Shown one piece after another: positions 1 to 9,668 of a DNA stretch of 64,000 nt. The position numbers and the translations under genes were made by a program. The notes under the pieces were generated by a model. It did no database searches. It was not told the origin of the DNA and saw only the letters and a program-made list of their open reading frames with translations. Every line of letters starts with the position of its first letter. Positions within the stretch are counted from its first letter, which is position 1. Origin of the DNA: Providencia stuartii (GTDB lineage: Bacteria; Pseudomonadota; Gammaproteobacteria; Enterobacterales; Enterobacteriaceae); the NCBI GenBank assembly GCA_900455155.1, contig UGUC01000002.1, positions 1,860,001-1,924,000 of the forward strand. The letters run 5' to 3'.

Positions 1-1080
1 GCTTTCGCAGCATGACAAGTAACTCCAGCCCATACTTCTTCAGGTGTTAATCTAAATAGTACAGCAGCCATATTCATGATCATACGTAGTGAAGCGAAAG
101 GGCTTGTGCCAGGGGTTAAAATCCGTTGATACCGCCATTGGTATTTGATGTTCACGCAACAGTTCTATAGGTGGCAATTTTTTCTCTCTCAAGAAATAAA
201 AGGCGCCCGGAAGTAAAACGGCTACTGTTCCACTCTCTTTTAGTGCACGAATACCATTAAGATCAAGATACTCAATATGATCAACCGACAACCCCCGATA
301 ACTAGCAACCAGTTCGCTGCCTCCAAGGTTGGACAACTGCTCAACATGCCCCTTGACTGGGATCCCCAATTTTTGTGCGGCTGCAAATAGTTTTTGGCTC
401 TGTTCTAGCGAAAAGCCCACCGTCTCACAAAAGACGTCAACGGCTTCAAATAACCCTTGCTGCCACAATGTTGGCATAATATCCGTACAAATTAGATCAA
501 TATATTCATCAGCTTTATCTTTATACTCAGGCGGTACCGTATGCGCTGATAGCAAAGTTGAACTGACTGTTACTGGGTATGCTTCGGCTAATTTTTTGGC
601 AACCATGAGCTGTTTTTGCTCACTCTTCAAATCCAAGCCATAGCCTGACTTCATCTCAATGGTTGTGACACCTTCACGGATCAGCGCCTCTAATCGCGGT
701 TGTGAAACCTGATAGAGTTCATCTTCATTTAACGCTCGCGTGGCACGTACAGTAGAGTTAATCCCACCACCTTGTTGGCTAATAGTCTCATAAGAGACAC
801 CATTCATCCGCTGCTCCCATTCGGCCGCACGATTGCCACCAAAAACCAAATGCGTATGGCAATCAATTAAACCTGGTGTAATTAAGCGCCCTTCTAGATC
901 CACTACTTTACAATTAGCTGTATCTAACTCACCTTTTGGTTCAATCGCCACGATCTTATTCTCTCGCGTGACCATATCGTGATTTTCTAAGAGTCCATAT
1001 GCCACGTTAGATCCCAGATCCATTGTAGCAATGCGGCCATTTCGCCAGACGACATCATGAGCAAGTGTTTTAAATGACAT
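1..1080 (-). pseudogene. hutI: imidazolonepropionase HutI, frameshifted and cut by the window edge
   Basis: Imidazolonepropionase hydrolyses imidazolone-5-propionate to N-formimidoyl-glutamate, the third step of histidine degradation in the cytosol. The amidohydrolase signature is clear: the metal-binding [10 protein letters not shown] near residue 75, KSGYGL, and a C-terminal STDFNP. The start is taken at the ATG at 1080, which begins [12 protein letters not shown] and has AGGA about seven bases upstream; the longer upstream reading lacks a ribosome site. After STDFNP the frame breaks in a run of four G on the plus strand (112-115). Removing one base restores [21 protein letters not shown], followed by the family-like LTPEEVWAG, running off the window at base 1. 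This is therefore a +1 insertion, either a real lesion or a sequencing error. About 360 of the usual ~405 codons are present. The rest of the hut operon would lie to the left. Confidence 0.9.
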
Positions 1081-1138
1081 AACAGATCCTATGGGTTTAA
1101 TAAGTACATTTACCACTGCAATAGATAACAGGTATATA

Positions 1139-1152
1139 TATGTATATACAAT
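1139..1152. promoter_or_regulatory. candidate HutC-type operator upstream of hutI
   Basis: A perfect palindrome TGTATATACA (1141-1150) lies about 60 bases upstream of the hutI start. It contains GTATATAC, which fits the GTMTAKAC-like consensus of the HutC subgroup of GntR repressors. Position and sequence suggest histidine/urocanate-responsive control. The surrounding sequence is very AT-rich, so chance is possible, and no hutC gene is visible here. Confidence 0.4.
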
Positions 1153-1323
1153 TAGTCAATACAGCTACAATTGTCAATGTAAACTGCCCATAACGTTAAA
1201 ATTTTGTTAGTTAAATCTTATAATCCACAGCTATAACCTTCGTCATCAAAAATAGGTTACACTAATGTAGATAAGTACTATCTGAAAAAGATAATTAAAC
1301 AGCTAGCTAAGATAATTAATCGA

Positions 1324-1867
1324 ATGAAAAATAAATTTGAATTAGACAAAGATGACATTCATCTATTTAAAGAAGCTATTCGCGGCACAAAAAAGATAGC
1401 ACAAGATCAAATCTTGCATACTCCTGTGCGAACAAAAGTCACTCATCCTTCAAGTAAAAAAGTCCAACAAGAACAAATCGATGCTTCATTTTATTTTTCA
1501 GATGAATTTCAACCTCAATTGGAAGATGAAGGCCCAACTCGCTATTTGAAACCCGGCTCTAGCCCTTACGAACTGAAAAAATTGGCGTCGAGGCGATTAT
1601 GTTCCTGAACTTTTTCTTGATTTGCATGGCTTAACGCAATTAGAAGCGAAACAGGAAATTGGGGCGCTGATTGCCGCATGTAAACGCGAAAATGTCTTTT
1701 GTGCGTGCATTATGCACGGCCATGGTAAGCATATTTTAAAGCAGCAAACGCCCCTGTGGTTAGCCCAACACCCAGATATTCTTGCTTTTCATCAAGCACC
1801 TAAAGAATGGGGCGGGAATGCGTCACTACTCTTATTAATTGAAACTCAAGAACACATTAGGCGCTAG
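1324..1867 (+). pseudogene. smrB: ribosome rescue endonuclease SmrB (YfcN), frameshifted
   Basis: SmrB is an Smr-domain endonuclease that acts on collided ribosomes, cleaving mRNA between them. Two reading frames together give one protein. The N-terminal part (1324-1608) carries the family stretch DASFYFSDEFQPQLEDEGP. The C-terminal part carries the Smr domain with [20 protein letters not shown] and the HGHGKH motif, followed by [13 protein letters not shown]. They join near 1583-1585, where TTGGCGTCGAGG should read TTGCGTCGAGG, giving [17 protein letters not shown]. Removing that one G gives a 180-residue protein, close to the ~183 of E. coli. All catalytic-domain motifs survive, so a sequencing error or a very recent lesion is likely. 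The E. coli partners prmB and aroC are not adjacent; hutI lies on that side instead. Confidence 0.9.
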
Positions 1868-1934
1868 CAATTTTCAGCGTCTTCATATTACACAATACAA
1901 CGTTAGCCATTTTTCATCACGACAACAGACCGTT

Positions 1935-1954
1935 TAAAAGCCCCTAGGGGCTAA
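1935..1954 (-). terminator. Rho-independent terminator of sixA
   Basis: On the minus strand AGCCCCTAGGGGCT is followed by TTTT. It lies just past the sixA stop and between the convergent ends of smrB and sixA. The hairpin is short (5 bp, 4-base loop) but G+C-rich. Confidence 0.55.
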
Positions 1955-1964
1955 CTGGTCGCCA

Positions 1965-2450
1965 TTACTGATTGACTGAGAGTAATTGAGCTGGGCTGAG
2001 CATCCAATCTAAATGGGCTTTATGGTGCTTCACATCCATTTCAATGCAGGCAATCGAAGAAGTGATAAACATCGGAGGGGCTTCATGAGGGCATAACTCT
2101 GAAACTAAATACCCGACAAGAGGTAGATGAGACACCACCAATACGGCATTCGCTCCCATTATTGCTAGGTCACGAATATGATCTGCCACAAATGCCGCAT
2201 TCCCACCGGGTGTTAACATCTCCATTACCGTAGCTTGTTCAGGTAGGCTAAGATGTTCACGGACAGTTTGTAGTGTTTGCTCTGCTCGAAGATAAGGACT
2301 TACTAGGACATGATCAATCTCTGGATGACGTTTATTCAACCATTGAGCCATCAATACCGAATCATCTTTCCCTTTTTGAGTTAACGCTCTTGCCGCATCA
2401 CTTGCGGCCTGTAGTGCGGCATCACCATGACGCATAATATAAACTTGCAT
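1965..2450 (-). CDS. sixA: phosphohistidine phosphatase SixA
   Basis: SixA removes phosphate from histidine, with targets reported in the ArcB phosphorelay and the nitrogen PTS. It belongs to the histidine phosphatase (phosphoglycerate-mutase-like) family. The N-terminal catalytic RHG motif is present as MQVYIMRHGDAAL, and a second conserved histidine lies in VVSHLPLVGYL. The ATG at 2450 gives 161 residues, the usual family length, with GGTGG a few bases upstream; an in-frame upstream extension to 2483 adds eleven atypical residues and was not used. It lies downstream of fadJ on the same strand, as in E. coli, but a terminator-like hairpin and 424 bases separate them, so it probably has its own promoter. 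Confidence 0.93.
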   Translation of the reverse strand: MQVYIMRHGDAALQAASDAARALTQKGKDDSVLMAQWLNKRHPEIDHVLVSPYLRAEQTLQTVREHLSLPEQATVMEMLTPGGNAAFVADHIRDLAIMGANAVLVVSHLPLVGYLVSELCPHEAPPMFITSSIACIEMDVKHHKAHLDWMLSPAQLLSVNQ

Positions 2451-2721
2451 AATCCACCATCTGAGTAGCCTAGCAAATAACACTGGCTAATCTTTTTGTT
2501 AAAATAATTTATTGTCAGAGTCACCATCAGTGGGGCGAAAAGTGATTCTGCATCAAACTACCGACAAATAAAATGATTTAAGTAATTTTTTGCGTTTAAT
2601 TTTGTCTGAAAAGCATGCAGCAGTGGCCTAATTACCTTATTGCTCCCGCTCCCATCGGCCCCTCTGACCTACCAATTAACTACATTAGAGGCCATCTAAC
2701 TTTTTCTATTTTCAATCAATA

Positions 2722-2767
2722 AAAAACCCGATGATTGCTATATTAAAGCAAATACATCAGGCTTTTT
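2722..2767 (-). terminator. nested hairpin terminator downstream of fadJ
   Basis: On the minus strand an outer stem (CCTGATG with CATCGGG, flanked by A and T runs) encloses an inner stem TTGCT/AGCAA and ends in TTTTTT. The shape is typical of intrinsic termination, with an extra internal helix. Confidence 0.6.
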
Positions 2768-2833
2768 GGTTACATCATCGTACCTTAAAATACACAGTTG
2801 TACGCTAAGTGGTATTTCAGGTTGTTAATTAAA

Positions 2834-2867
2834 GAAGCCACCGTTATGGCTGCTTGAAAGTGGCTTC
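2834..2867 (-). terminator. hairpin immediately after fadJ
   Basis: GAAGCCAC at 2834-2841 pairs with GTGGCTTC at 2860-2867, an 8-bp perfect stem with an 18-base loop, directly past the fadJ stop. It lacks a strong U tract and could be a first, weak terminator or a 3' end stabiliser. Confidence 0.45.
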
Positions 2868-2874
2868 ACAATAC

Positions 2875-5064
2875 TCAACTTTTGTTTGCTGGAAAAAAGG
2901 TTTCATTTGTTTGTGCCATCTGACACAAGCGTTCACAAGGGCGGAATTTATCACCGTAACGCTCAGCTAACTGATTCATCGTATCTACTGTTTTTTGAAT
3001 ACCTAAGTTATCCATATATCGGAATGGCCCACCAAAGAATGGCGGGAAGCCAATACCAAATACCGCGCCAATATCCCCATCTCGTGCATTTTGGATAATA
3101 TTCTCATCTAAACAGCGAACAGCCTCATTGAGCATCAACATCACACAGCGTTCAGCAATATCAATTTTGCTCAAATGATTTTGTGGCTGAATACCGATTA
3201 ATGAATAGATACTGCTATCTACCTGACGCTTTTTAGATTTTTTCCAGAACATCAATTTAGATGCGGGTTGATGCCCATACAAATAAAAGCCTTTCCCATT
3301 TTTCTTGCCTTTACGGTCGTCTTTATTCACTTTATCCAGAAGCTCAGGAGCCTTAAACCTATCACCAAAGCGATTGACTAAAATAGGTAAAATTTTAGTT
3401 CCGACATCAATACCGACTTCATCTAATAAGTTAAATGGCCCAACAGGGAAGCCAAAATCAACAAGCGCACTATCAATATGTTCAATTGATTCGCCACTCA
3501 TTAAACATTCAGCCGCTTCACACAAATAAGGCGCTAAAATACGATTCACATAAAAGCCTGCATCATCCCCCACAACAATGGCCGTTTTACCTTGGCGTTT
3601 CGCAAAAGCCACCACCGTCGCAATGGTTTCTGCATCTGTTTGCTGATGAGGGATCACTTCAACCAGAGGCATTTTGTCAACAGGGCTAAAATAATGTAGG
3701 CCAATCACTTTTTCAGGGTGGGCTGCATTTTCAGCGATTTGATGAATAGGTAATGAAGAAGTGTTCGAGGCAAAAATCGCCTTCCCGTGGGTGACCTCTT
3801 GTACCTCTGCAACCATCTTTTGTTTTAGTGAGAGATCTTCAAAGACAGCTTCAACCACAATATCAGCGTGCTCAAACCCTTGATAATTTAGCGTGCCCGA
3901 TATTTTTGCCATCACTGCATTACGCTCGCGAGCAAGCATGCGCCTTTTATTAACTCTTTGCGTTAATAGATCCCAGCTATAACGCAGTGAATGGGTAATG
4001 CCTTTCTCATTAATATCTTTAATACGGACAGGAAGATCACCTTTCATTGCGGTGACAAATGCAATCCCCCCTCCCATTAAACCGCCACCTAACACACCAA
4101 TCTGCTTAAATGCGAGTGGTTTTGCACTAGAGCCCGTTTCATTTTTTAATGCCGTTGTCGCAAAGAATAAGCTTCTTAGTGCGGCTGACTCTGGTGTCAT
4201 CACTAACTCGCCAAACGCTTTGGCTTCTGCCTCATATCCGGCTTTAGCCCCTTTTTCTACCCCTGTTTTGACAACCTGAATAATTTTCTCTGGAGCAGGA
4301 TAATGGCCTTTCGTTTTGCGCATTACGGTTTGTTTGGCGCTGGAAAAGACTTTATTACGTAATAAATTACTGCTTAATAAACGATGTTGCCAATGAATAG
4401 GCGCGCGTTGGATTTTACCTTTTTTCGCCATTGCAATAGCGACATCTAACAGAATGGTTTCAGGCACGACATCATCCACTAACCCCATTTTTAGTGCCTG
4501 TTTCGCGCGTAACTGTTTACCCGTTAACATCATATCCAGTGCATTTGGTATGCCAATTAATTTTGGTAAACGTTGGGTTCCACCTGAGCCGGGAAGTAAG
4601 CCTAATTGGACTTCAGGTAGGCCTAAACGCGTTTTATCGTCATTCGAGCACACTCTGACATGGCATGCTAATGCAAGTTCTAACCCACCACCGAGACAGG
4701 CTCCATGGATTGCCGCAACAATAGGTAAAGGATAGTTTTCTAGCTTTTCGAAAAGCAGGTGCCCTTCTCGAGATAACTCACTGGCTTGCTCTTTACTTTG
4801 GCAGTTAGCAATCATGCTAATATCCGCGCCCGCGATAAAACTGTCTTTTTTCCCAGAGGTGATCACCAATCCTTTTAAACCAGGTGTCGACTGTGCTTGC
4901 TGTAAAATAGAGAGGAACTGTTGTGCAAACTCAGCCTTCAATGTGTTGACCTTTTCATTTGGTACGTCAATGAAAATGACACCCACTGTTTGGGCATGAA
5001 CTTCAAGGCGAAAAGCTTCATGCACGAGGCCTGCTTGAACCCCTGTTTCTGAATGGTGCGTCAT
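2875..5064 (-). CDS. fadJ: fatty acid oxidation complex subunit alpha FadJ
   Basis: FadJ is the multifunctional subunit of the anaerobic beta-oxidation complex, with enoyl-CoA hydratase and 3-hydroxyacyl-CoA dehydrogenase activities. The N-terminal half shows the crotonase fold (GAAD-like [36 protein letters not shown]). The second half has an NAD-binding Rossmann motif ([15 protein letters not shown]), NTSSLPI and [16 protein letters not shown]. The length is 729 residues against 714 in E. coli. The start at 5064 (MTHHSETG) has its ATG overlapping the TAA of fadI by one base, indicating translational coupling. An upstream in-frame extension covers the end of fadI and was rejected. It is transcribed with fadI and probably FadR-regulated. 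Confidence 0.97.
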   Translation of the reverse strand: MTHHSETGVQAGLVHEAFRLEVHAQTVGVIFIDVPNEKVNTLKAEFAQQFLSILQQAQSTPGLKGLVITSGKKDSFIAGADISMIANCQSKEQASELSREGHLLFEKLENYPLPIVAAIHGACLGGGLELALACHVRVCSNDDKTRLGLPEVQLGLLPGSGGTQRLPKLIGIPNALDMMLTGKQLRAKQALKMGLVDDVVPETILLDVAIAMAKKGKIQRAPIHWQHRLLSSNLLRNKVFSSAKQTVMRKTKGHYPAPEKIIQVVKTGVEKGAKAGYEAEAKAFGELVMTPESAALRSLFFATTALKNETGSSAKPLAFKQIGVLGGGLMGGGIAFVTAMKGDLPVRIKDINEKGITHSLRYSWDLLTQRVNKRRMLARERNAVMAKISGTLNYQGFEHADIVVEAVFEDLSLKQKMVAEVQEVTHGKAIFASNTSSLPIHQIAENAAHPEKVIGLHYFSPVDKMPLVEVIPHQQTDAETIATVVAFAKRQGKTAIVVGDDAGFYVNRILAPYLCEAAECLMSGESIEHIDSALVDFGFPVGPFNLLDEVGIDVGTKILPILVNRFGDRFKAPELLDKVNKDDRKGKKNGKGFYLYGHQPASKLMFWKKSKKRQVDSSIYSLIGIQPQNHLSKIDIAERCVMLMLNEAVRCLDENIIQNARDGDIGAVFGIGFPPFFGGPFRYMDNLGIQKTVDTMNQLAERYGDKFRPCERLCQMAQTNETFFPANKS

Positions 5065-6383
5065 TATTCCACCTCCAAAATCATTGCAGCGCCCAACCCA
5101 CCAGCAGCACATGCTGTTGTTAAACCAAACCCACCACCTCGGCGACGTAATTCATGCAGTGTTTGTGTCACCATACGCGCTCCTGTTGCAGCGAATGGAT
5201 GACCATAAGCAATAGACCCACCAAGCACATTGAACTTATCCATATCTACTTCACCAATTTCTTTTGATAACCCCAATTTTTCTTGAGCAAATTGGCGACT
5301 AGAAAAGAGTTTAAGATTCGCTAGCGTCTGAGCGGCAAAAGCTTCATGCATATCGATTAATGTCAAATCTTGTAGCGTCAACCCCGCACGTTTAAGCGCT
5401 ATTGGTGTCGCATAAGAAGGGCCTAACAGCATATCTTGCCAAACATCAATAGCAGAGAAAGCAAAGCTACGTATATAACCTAACGGGGTATAACCTAATG
5501 CTTTAGCACGAGATTCCGTCATCATTAGCACGGCGGCCGCCCCGTCGGTCAGTGGTGTACTATTGGCTGCCGTCACCGTACCGTGTTTACGATCAAATGC
5601 AGGTTTTAACTTTGCATAAGAAGATAAAACTGAATTTGTACGGATATTATTATCTTGAGTGAAGGCTTGTTTGAATGGCGGCATGTAAGCACTCATCACC
5701 TCTTGCTCCAAAACACCACTTTCCCAAGCTTTGGTCGCGAGCAGATGTGAGCGATGCGCAAGTTCATCTTGCTGCTCACGAGTGATGTGATACGTTTTCG
5801 CCATTTGCTCCGCCGTATCCCCCATCCGTAAACCTGTCGAATATTCTGCAACGGCGGGTGCGACAGGTAACAGATCTTTTAGACGTAATTTCGACATCAA
5901 TGAAAGCTTTTGCCCGAATGACTTCGCTTTACTTAATGACAAAAGCGTTGCTGCAAGTTTCTTGGAAACCCCGATAGGTAATACAGAAGATGAATCTGCA
6001 CCTCCAGCAATACCAACTGAGATATGACCAGCCATCATACTCTCAGCAATATTTGCCATAGCCTGGAAACTCGTCGCACAAGCGCGAGAAACACTATAGG
6101 CATCCGTCGAGACACTCATACCTGTACCGAGCACTATCTCCCGCGCAATATTCGGGGCTTCCGGCATTTGTACCACTTGCCCAAACACCAGCTGTTCAAT
6201 AAGTTGTTTTTCAATACCGCTTCGACTTAGCAGTTCTGCAACAACAGCTTTTCCCAGATCAACCGCAGCAATACCTTGATATGCTGTGGCTTGCTTGGCA
6301 AAAGGTAAACGGAGGCCGCTAATAATTGCTATCCTCTCTTTTGCTGCATAAGTGCTTTCGCCATGATGGGAAAGTTGATTCAT
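5064..6383 (-). CDS. fadI: acetyl-CoA acyltransferase FadI
   Basis: FadI is the 3-ketoacyl-CoA thiolase that completes each beta-oxidation cycle and pairs with FadJ. The nucleophile cysteine is in [18 protein letters not shown]. The C-terminal catalytic residues lie in [16 protein letters not shown] and [16 protein letters not shown]. The length of 439 residues matches the 436 of E. coli FadI. The ATG at 6383 has AGGAG six bases upstream. It is the first gene of the fadIJ operon, with a FadR-type palindrome about 180 bases upstream. Confidence 0.97.
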   Translation of the reverse strand: MNQLSHHGESTYAAKERIAIISGLRLPFAKQATAYQGIAAVDLGKAVVAELLSRSGIEKQLIEQLVFGQVVQMPEAPNIAREIVLGTGMSVSTDAYSVSRACATSFQAMANIAESMMAGHISVGIAGGADSSSVLPIGVSKKLAATLLSLSKAKSFGQKLSLMSKLRLKDLLPVAPAVAEYSTGLRMGDTAEQMAKTYHITREQQDELAHRSHLLATKAWESGVLEQEVMSAYMPPFKQAFTQDNNIRTNSVLSSYAKLKPAFDRKHGTVTAANSTPLTDGAAAVLMMTESRAKALGYTPLGYIRSFAFSAIDVWQDMLLGPSYATPIALKRAGLTLQDLTLIDMHEAFAAQTLANLKLFSSRQFAQEKLGLSKEIGEVDMDKFNVLGGSIAYGHPFAATGARMVTQTLHELRRRGGGFGLTTACAAGGLGAAMILEVE

Positions 6384-6558
6384 GGTAGCTCCTGCTAAAA
6401 AGTGATAAACCGTTTTTTATGACCTCTAAACCTTTCATGCTGGTTTCTGTAGCCACAAGTGAAACCCGCACTTTAAAATAATAGGTGTAACTTATTTATA
6501 TTTAACCGATTCTCGTAACCTGTTAAAAAAGTGCTTGTGGCTAACTGACCCTCGCTAA

Positions 6559-6575
6559 AGAGGTCTGACCTGTTT
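6559..6575. promoter_or_regulatory. FadR-type operator upstream of fadIJ
   Basis: AGAGGTCTGACCTGTTT contains the near-palindromic core GGTCTGACC that characterises FadR sites. It lies upstream of fadI, and the same core occurs twice upstream of fadL in this window. FadR represses fad genes and is released by long-chain acyl-CoA. Confidence 0.7.
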
Positions 6576-6701
6576 AATATTGTTAACATAAACGTTACAT
6601 TCAGAAAATAGCGACATTAAGAAAATGCGAGCTTGCACACAACTTAATGAATATTAATGAAAGCAGAAAAGAGTTGAGCAGAAAATAAAGGGAATTAAAT
6701 A

Positions 6702-6743
6702 GAAAAACACCTTCACTATAGCGCAATTAGACTATAGTGAAGG
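6702..6743 (-). terminator. terminator of yfcZ
   Basis: A perfect 12-bp stem (CCTTCACTATAG at 6710-6721 with CTATAGTGAAGG at 6732-6743) and 10-base loop are followed on the minus strand by GTGTTTTT. It lies just downstream of the yfcZ stop. Confidence 0.8.
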
Positions 6744-6769
6744 AGATAAAGAGTTAATCAGTTGTTTGA

Positions 6770-7066
6770 TTAGCGTAAGCCTAATTGAAAAATCAGACTT
6801 TCTGCTTCACAACTAAAAGTAAAGTTTGCAGACAACTCAACACCACCTTCAACATTGGTGATGGAATGGTCGATAGCACAAGGTTCTGACTCAACAGATT
6901 TGGCCTTTTCAGTTAGCTGTTTCAACATAGATTCCGCTTCTTCATGGCTCGCGAAAACATGCTGATACGATGCAGTGCAATCTTTATTATCTAAAACTGT
7001 ACCCACATCTACACAGCAGCAAGCAGCAGTTTCTTCCGCGCTACAACGGTTAATCGCATCAGTCAT
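6770..7066 (-). CDS. yfcZ: YfcZ/YiiS family protein (DUF406)
   Basis: This is a small cytosolic protein of unknown function, 98 residues. It matches the E. coli YfcZ pattern closely: CSAEETAACCCVDVGTVLDN, then TASYQHVFA, LTEKAKSVESEPC and a C-terminal FTFSCEAESLIFQLGLR. It is unusually cysteine-rich near the N-terminus. The ATG at 7066 is chosen because GGAGAG lies five bases upstream; an upstream TTG reading was rejected. Its position between fadI and fadL is the E. coli arrangement. It diverges from fadL, so it may share the FadR-controlled region. Confidence 0.92.
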   Translation of the reverse strand: MTDAINRCSAEETAACCCVDVGTVLDNKDCTASYQHVFASHEEAESMLKQLTEKAKSVESEPCAIDHSITNVEGGVELSANFTFSCEAESLIFQLGLR

Positions 7067-7294
7067 TTTACTCTCCAAATCAACAAACTGTTAAGTTGCT
7101 ATCATAACGCTGAAAAAGAGAGAAAAACCAGTGTATATCAAGCCTATTCCCTGACTATCTGAGATAAGTTTGATCTAACCCCATAAATACTCATCAATGA
7201 CAGAATTACGCCCAACGGATGTTGCCATTTTGTTAAATACATCGCAATTTTGAAAACAATTTGTATATAAACGAAAAACATGCTTGCAACATAT

Positions 7295-7311
7295 GAGGTG
7301 GTCAGACCTAT
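7295..7311. promoter_or_regulatory. FadR-type operator 1 of fadL
   Basis: GAGGTGGTCAGACCTAT contains TGGTCAGACC, very close to the FadR consensus core. It lies about 110 bases upstream of the fadL ATG. Confidence 0.75.
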
Positions 7312-7319
7312 ACTCTAGT

Positions 7320-7336
7320 AACTGGTCTGATTTGTC
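7320..7336. promoter_or_regulatory. FadR-type operator 2 of fadL
   Basis: AACTGGTCTGATTTGTC has the strong half AACTGGTCTGA and a weaker second half. Its centre is 25 bases from operator 1. Tandem FadR sites at fadL are also known in E. coli. Confidence 0.65.
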
Positions 7337-7418
7337 ATAGAGGCAAGCGACCCTACAATTCTGCGCTTCTTGCGATAGAAGTCGCCTAATATACATAATA
7401 AACAAGAGGGTTTTGGTC

Positions 7419-8750
7419 ATGAGCCAGAAAAACCTATTTACTCGATCAGCTTTAGCAATAGCAGTGGCAATAGTTTCATCTAATGCGGGCGCCGCTGGTT
7501 TTTTGCTTAATGAATATTCCACATCTGCGCTCGGACGTGCATTTTCGGGAGCCGGCGCACTCGGTGACAACGCAAGTGAAGGTAGTCGTAACCCTGCTGC
7601 AATGATGTTATTTGATCGCCCAGCCATTTCAGTCGGTGCAGTTTATATTGACCCAAGTGTTGATATTAAAGGGCGTGGAGCATCTCCTTTAGGCAGTAAC
7701 TTAACCGCAAATGATATTGCACCAAGCGCTCTCGTGCCTAACGCGCATTTCATTTTCCCTATCAATGATAAGTGGGCGGTAGGTACATCAATGACCACCA
7801 ACTTTGGCCTCGCAACTGACTTTAGTAAAAACTATGCAGCAGGCCCTATTGGCGGTAAAACTGACCTGAAAACAGCCAACTTAAATTTAAGTGGTGCATA
7901 CCGTTTAAATGATAACTTTAGTTTTGGTTTAGGTGTCAATGCGGTTTATGCCGATGCTGAAATCACTCGCCATGCAGGTGATTTAGGTAAATTAACACCA
8001 AAACTTGGATTACCACCTATTCCTGCTAGTACCACAATGGCAAAACTGACAGGCGATGATTGGGGCTACGGCTGGAACGCAGGTATCCTCTACGAACTCA
8101 ATCCAGATAACCGTTTTAGTTTAACCTATCGTTCTAAAGTTACCGTCAAGTTTAAAGATGGTAAGTACTCAAATGACCTTCCAAGTAATAACCCTTACCT
8201 TAATGGCGCTGGTATTGTCGGCACTGATGGTGAAAAAATCAAAGGTAAGCTTGACCTAAACCTTCCTGATATTTGGGAGTTCTCAGGTTACCATAAAGTT
8301 GCTCCAAAATGGGCATTGCACTACAGCGTAGCTTATACTGGCTGGAGTGAATTCAAAGATTTAACAGCATATCGTAGTAGTGATGGAAAGCAATTATTCC
8401 ACAAGGCTGAAAACTTTAAAGATGCTTGGCGTTTCGCAGTAGGTACAACCTATTACTATGATGATAACTGGACATTCCGTACAGGTATCGCCTATGACGA
8501 AAGCCCTGTACCGACAAAATACCGTTCAATTTCCATCCCAGACCAAGATCGCTATTGGTTAAGTGCGGGTACAACCTATGCATTTAATGAAAATGCTTCT
8601 GTAGACTTGGGTATTTCTTATATGTACGGTAAAAAAGTCAACATATCTGAGAAGCTAGTAGAAACTAACGCACTGCCACTTCCTGCTTATGAGTTTAAAT
8701 CTGAAGGGTCAGCCTGGTTGTATGGTGTGAACTTCAACTACACATTCTAA
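7419..8750 (+). CDS. fadL: long-chain fatty acid outer membrane transporter FadL
   Basis: FadL is an outer-membrane beta-barrel that takes up long-chain fatty acids. A signal peptide of about 25 residues ends SSNAGA, and the mature protein begins [19 protein letters not shown], the conserved FadL N-terminal hatch. The NPAAM motif follows, and the chain ends NFNYTF with a terminal Phe for BAM recognition. The length is 443 residues (E. coli 446). The ATG at 7419 has AAGAGGG eight bases upstream; an upstream TTG in the same frame was rejected. It is monocistronic, with an upstream double FadR site and a downstream terminator. Confidence 0.96.
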   Translation: MSQKNLFTRSALAIAVAIVSSNAGAAGFLLNEYSTSALGRAFSGAGALGDNASEGSRNPAAMMLFDRPAISVGAVYIDPSVDIKGRGASPLGSNLTANDIAPSALVPNAHFIFPINDKWAVGTSMTTNFGLATDFSKNYAAGPIGGKTDLKTANLNLSGAYRLNDNFSFGLGVNAVYADAEITRHAGDLGKLTPKLGLPPIPASTTMAKLTGDDWGYGWNAGILYELNPDNRFSLTYRSKVTVKFKDGKYSNDLPSNNPYLNGAGIVGTDGEKIKGKLDLNLPDIWEFSGYHKVAPKWALHYSVAYTGWSEFKDLTAYRSSDGKQLFHKAENFKDAWRFAVGTTYYYDDNWTFRTGIAYDESPVPTKYRSISIPDQDRYWLSAGTTYAFNENASVDLGISYMYGKKVNISEKLVETNALPLPAYEFKSEGSAWLYGVNFNYTF

Positions 8751-8804
8751 TTGTGTCGATGCAAATAAATAACAGGGGATGATCCCTCTGCCAAACCGTT
8801 AGCT

Positions 8805-8837
8805 AACCCCATGCTTTTCTACATGGGGTTTCTTGTT
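8805..8837 (+). terminator. terminator of fadL
   Basis: A stem AACCCCATG/CATGGGGTT with an 8-base loop is followed by TTCTTGTTT, about 55 bases past the fadL stop. Confidence 0.8.
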
Positions 8838-9490
8838 TAAGGAACATAATCGTTAAAATGATTCTCCCATTATCTTCTGAACGTCATTAATGAAAACGAT
8901 AACTCATTTTAATTGGCACCAATCTCTCTTTTTAGTCCTAAAAGGATAAAAAAGAGTGTTAACCTAGTTACTGTCTCCATCTTATATGTCGTAGCTGCAA
9001 TAAACCGAAAACACGGACAAGCAGAAATAAAAACTCTCACACCAAAAATTTACCTTTTCACAAAATAATTAACTAATATCTATTCAGTTTTCTTGAAAAT
9101 AAATACCCATTAATTATTAAAACAGAAAAATACACTACTTTAAATCCCCTTAAAAGTGAGTTTGAGGCCGTTCAGACCTGAAGTGCTCTTGACTTTTATC
9201 CCTGTAAATCTATAAATTAAATTGTGGCTTGAATGTTATCTTAGTATTAACTAATGATTTATCGGGCTTATCACTGTAAAACTATTTCAATTTCTTCTTT
9301 CTCGATCACTTCGTTGTAAATAGTTTTGCAATTCATTTTCATAACATCACACACCCTGCATGTTCTTGTCACTACGTCTAGTACAATGTAGTCATTGTCT
9401 GGTTCGGCGTAGCGCCGCTAGCATATAGGAAAAATAAATTAACGTTTAAGCAATAATCGTAAGCTAACCGTTAATTCTAAAGAGGTTAAT

Positions 9491-9502
9491 ATGACGATAT
9501 AG
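9491..9502 (+). other. three-codon mini-ORF in the leader of the small-peptide gene
   Basis: ATG-ACG-ATA-TAG is preceded by AAGAGG at proper spacing and ends immediately before the AGAGGAGG ribosome site of the next ORF. Ribosomes finishing this mini-ORF would sit on that site, so it may couple or limit translation. Functional status is inferred. Confidence 0.3.
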
Positions 9503-9515
9503 AGAGGAGGTATTT

Positions 9516-9611
9516 ATGGGAACACTGTTTACGGTTGGCTTTATTGGTGTTTTAGGTGTTATTGCTCTGATTGATGCAATCACTTCTCGAGGAAAACGAG
9601 GCAATGAATAA
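9516..9611 (+). CDS. 31-residue single-pass membrane peptide
   Basis: This short ORF has an exceptionally strong ribosome site (AGAGGAGG, five bases from the ATG). It encodes MGTLFTVGFIGVLGVIALID followed by AITSRGKRGNE. Residues 3-23 form one hydrophobic helix, and the C-terminal tail is basic, so it should insert in the inner membrane with the tail in the cytosol. I do not recognise the family. Size and layout resemble small stress membrane proteins and type I toxin peptides, but no antisense RNA is evident. The upstream leader is structured and carries a mini-ORF; a hairpin follows directly. It lies convergent to mlaA. Confidence 0.6.
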   Translation: MGTLFTVGFIGVLGVIALIDAITSRGKRGNE

Positions 9612-9617
9612 TACTCT

Positions 9618-9657
9618 TATCACTCTCTGATGCCATACATAGCAAAAGAGAGTGATA
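9618..9657. terminator. hairpin between the small-peptide gene and mlaA
   Basis: A perfect 11-bp stem (TATCACTCTCT with AGAGAGTGATA) has an 18-base loop and lies between two converging genes. U tracts are weak on both strands, so termination is probable but not certain. Confidence 0.55.
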
Positions 9658-9668
9658 GCTTCCTGTCA

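Larger units (their letters stand above)
2451..2874. other. intergenic region between sixA and fadJ
   Basis: This 424-base spacer contains two hairpins downstream of fadJ, listed separately, and presumably the sixA promoter. Nothing else was recognised, and no ORF has a credible start. Confidence 0.6.
6384..6769. other. intergenic region between fadI and yfcZ
   Basis: This region holds the fadI promoter, a FadR-type site and the yfcZ terminator, all listed separately. No other gene was seen. Confidence 0.65.
7067..7418. other. divergent promoter region between yfcZ and fadL
   Basis: This 352-base divergent spacer carries two FadR-like sites at 7295-7311 and 7320-7336 and the fadL ribosome site AAGAGGG at 7404-7410. 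No gene was seen. Confidence 0.65.
8751..9515. other. intergenic region between fadL and the small-peptide gene
   Basis: This 765-base AT-rich region contains the fadL terminator near its left end. The right end is a structured leader: a hairpin CGGCG/CGCCG at about 9403-9415, an AATTAACG/CGTTAATT stem at about 9437-9476, and a three-codon mini-ORF at 9491-9502. Nothing was recognised between about 8840 and 9390. Confidence 0.5.

Noticed and set aside
7175-7627. 150-codon ORF on the minus strand over the fadL start
   Set aside because: It overlaps the fadL promoter and signal peptide in antisense; a shadow of fadL.
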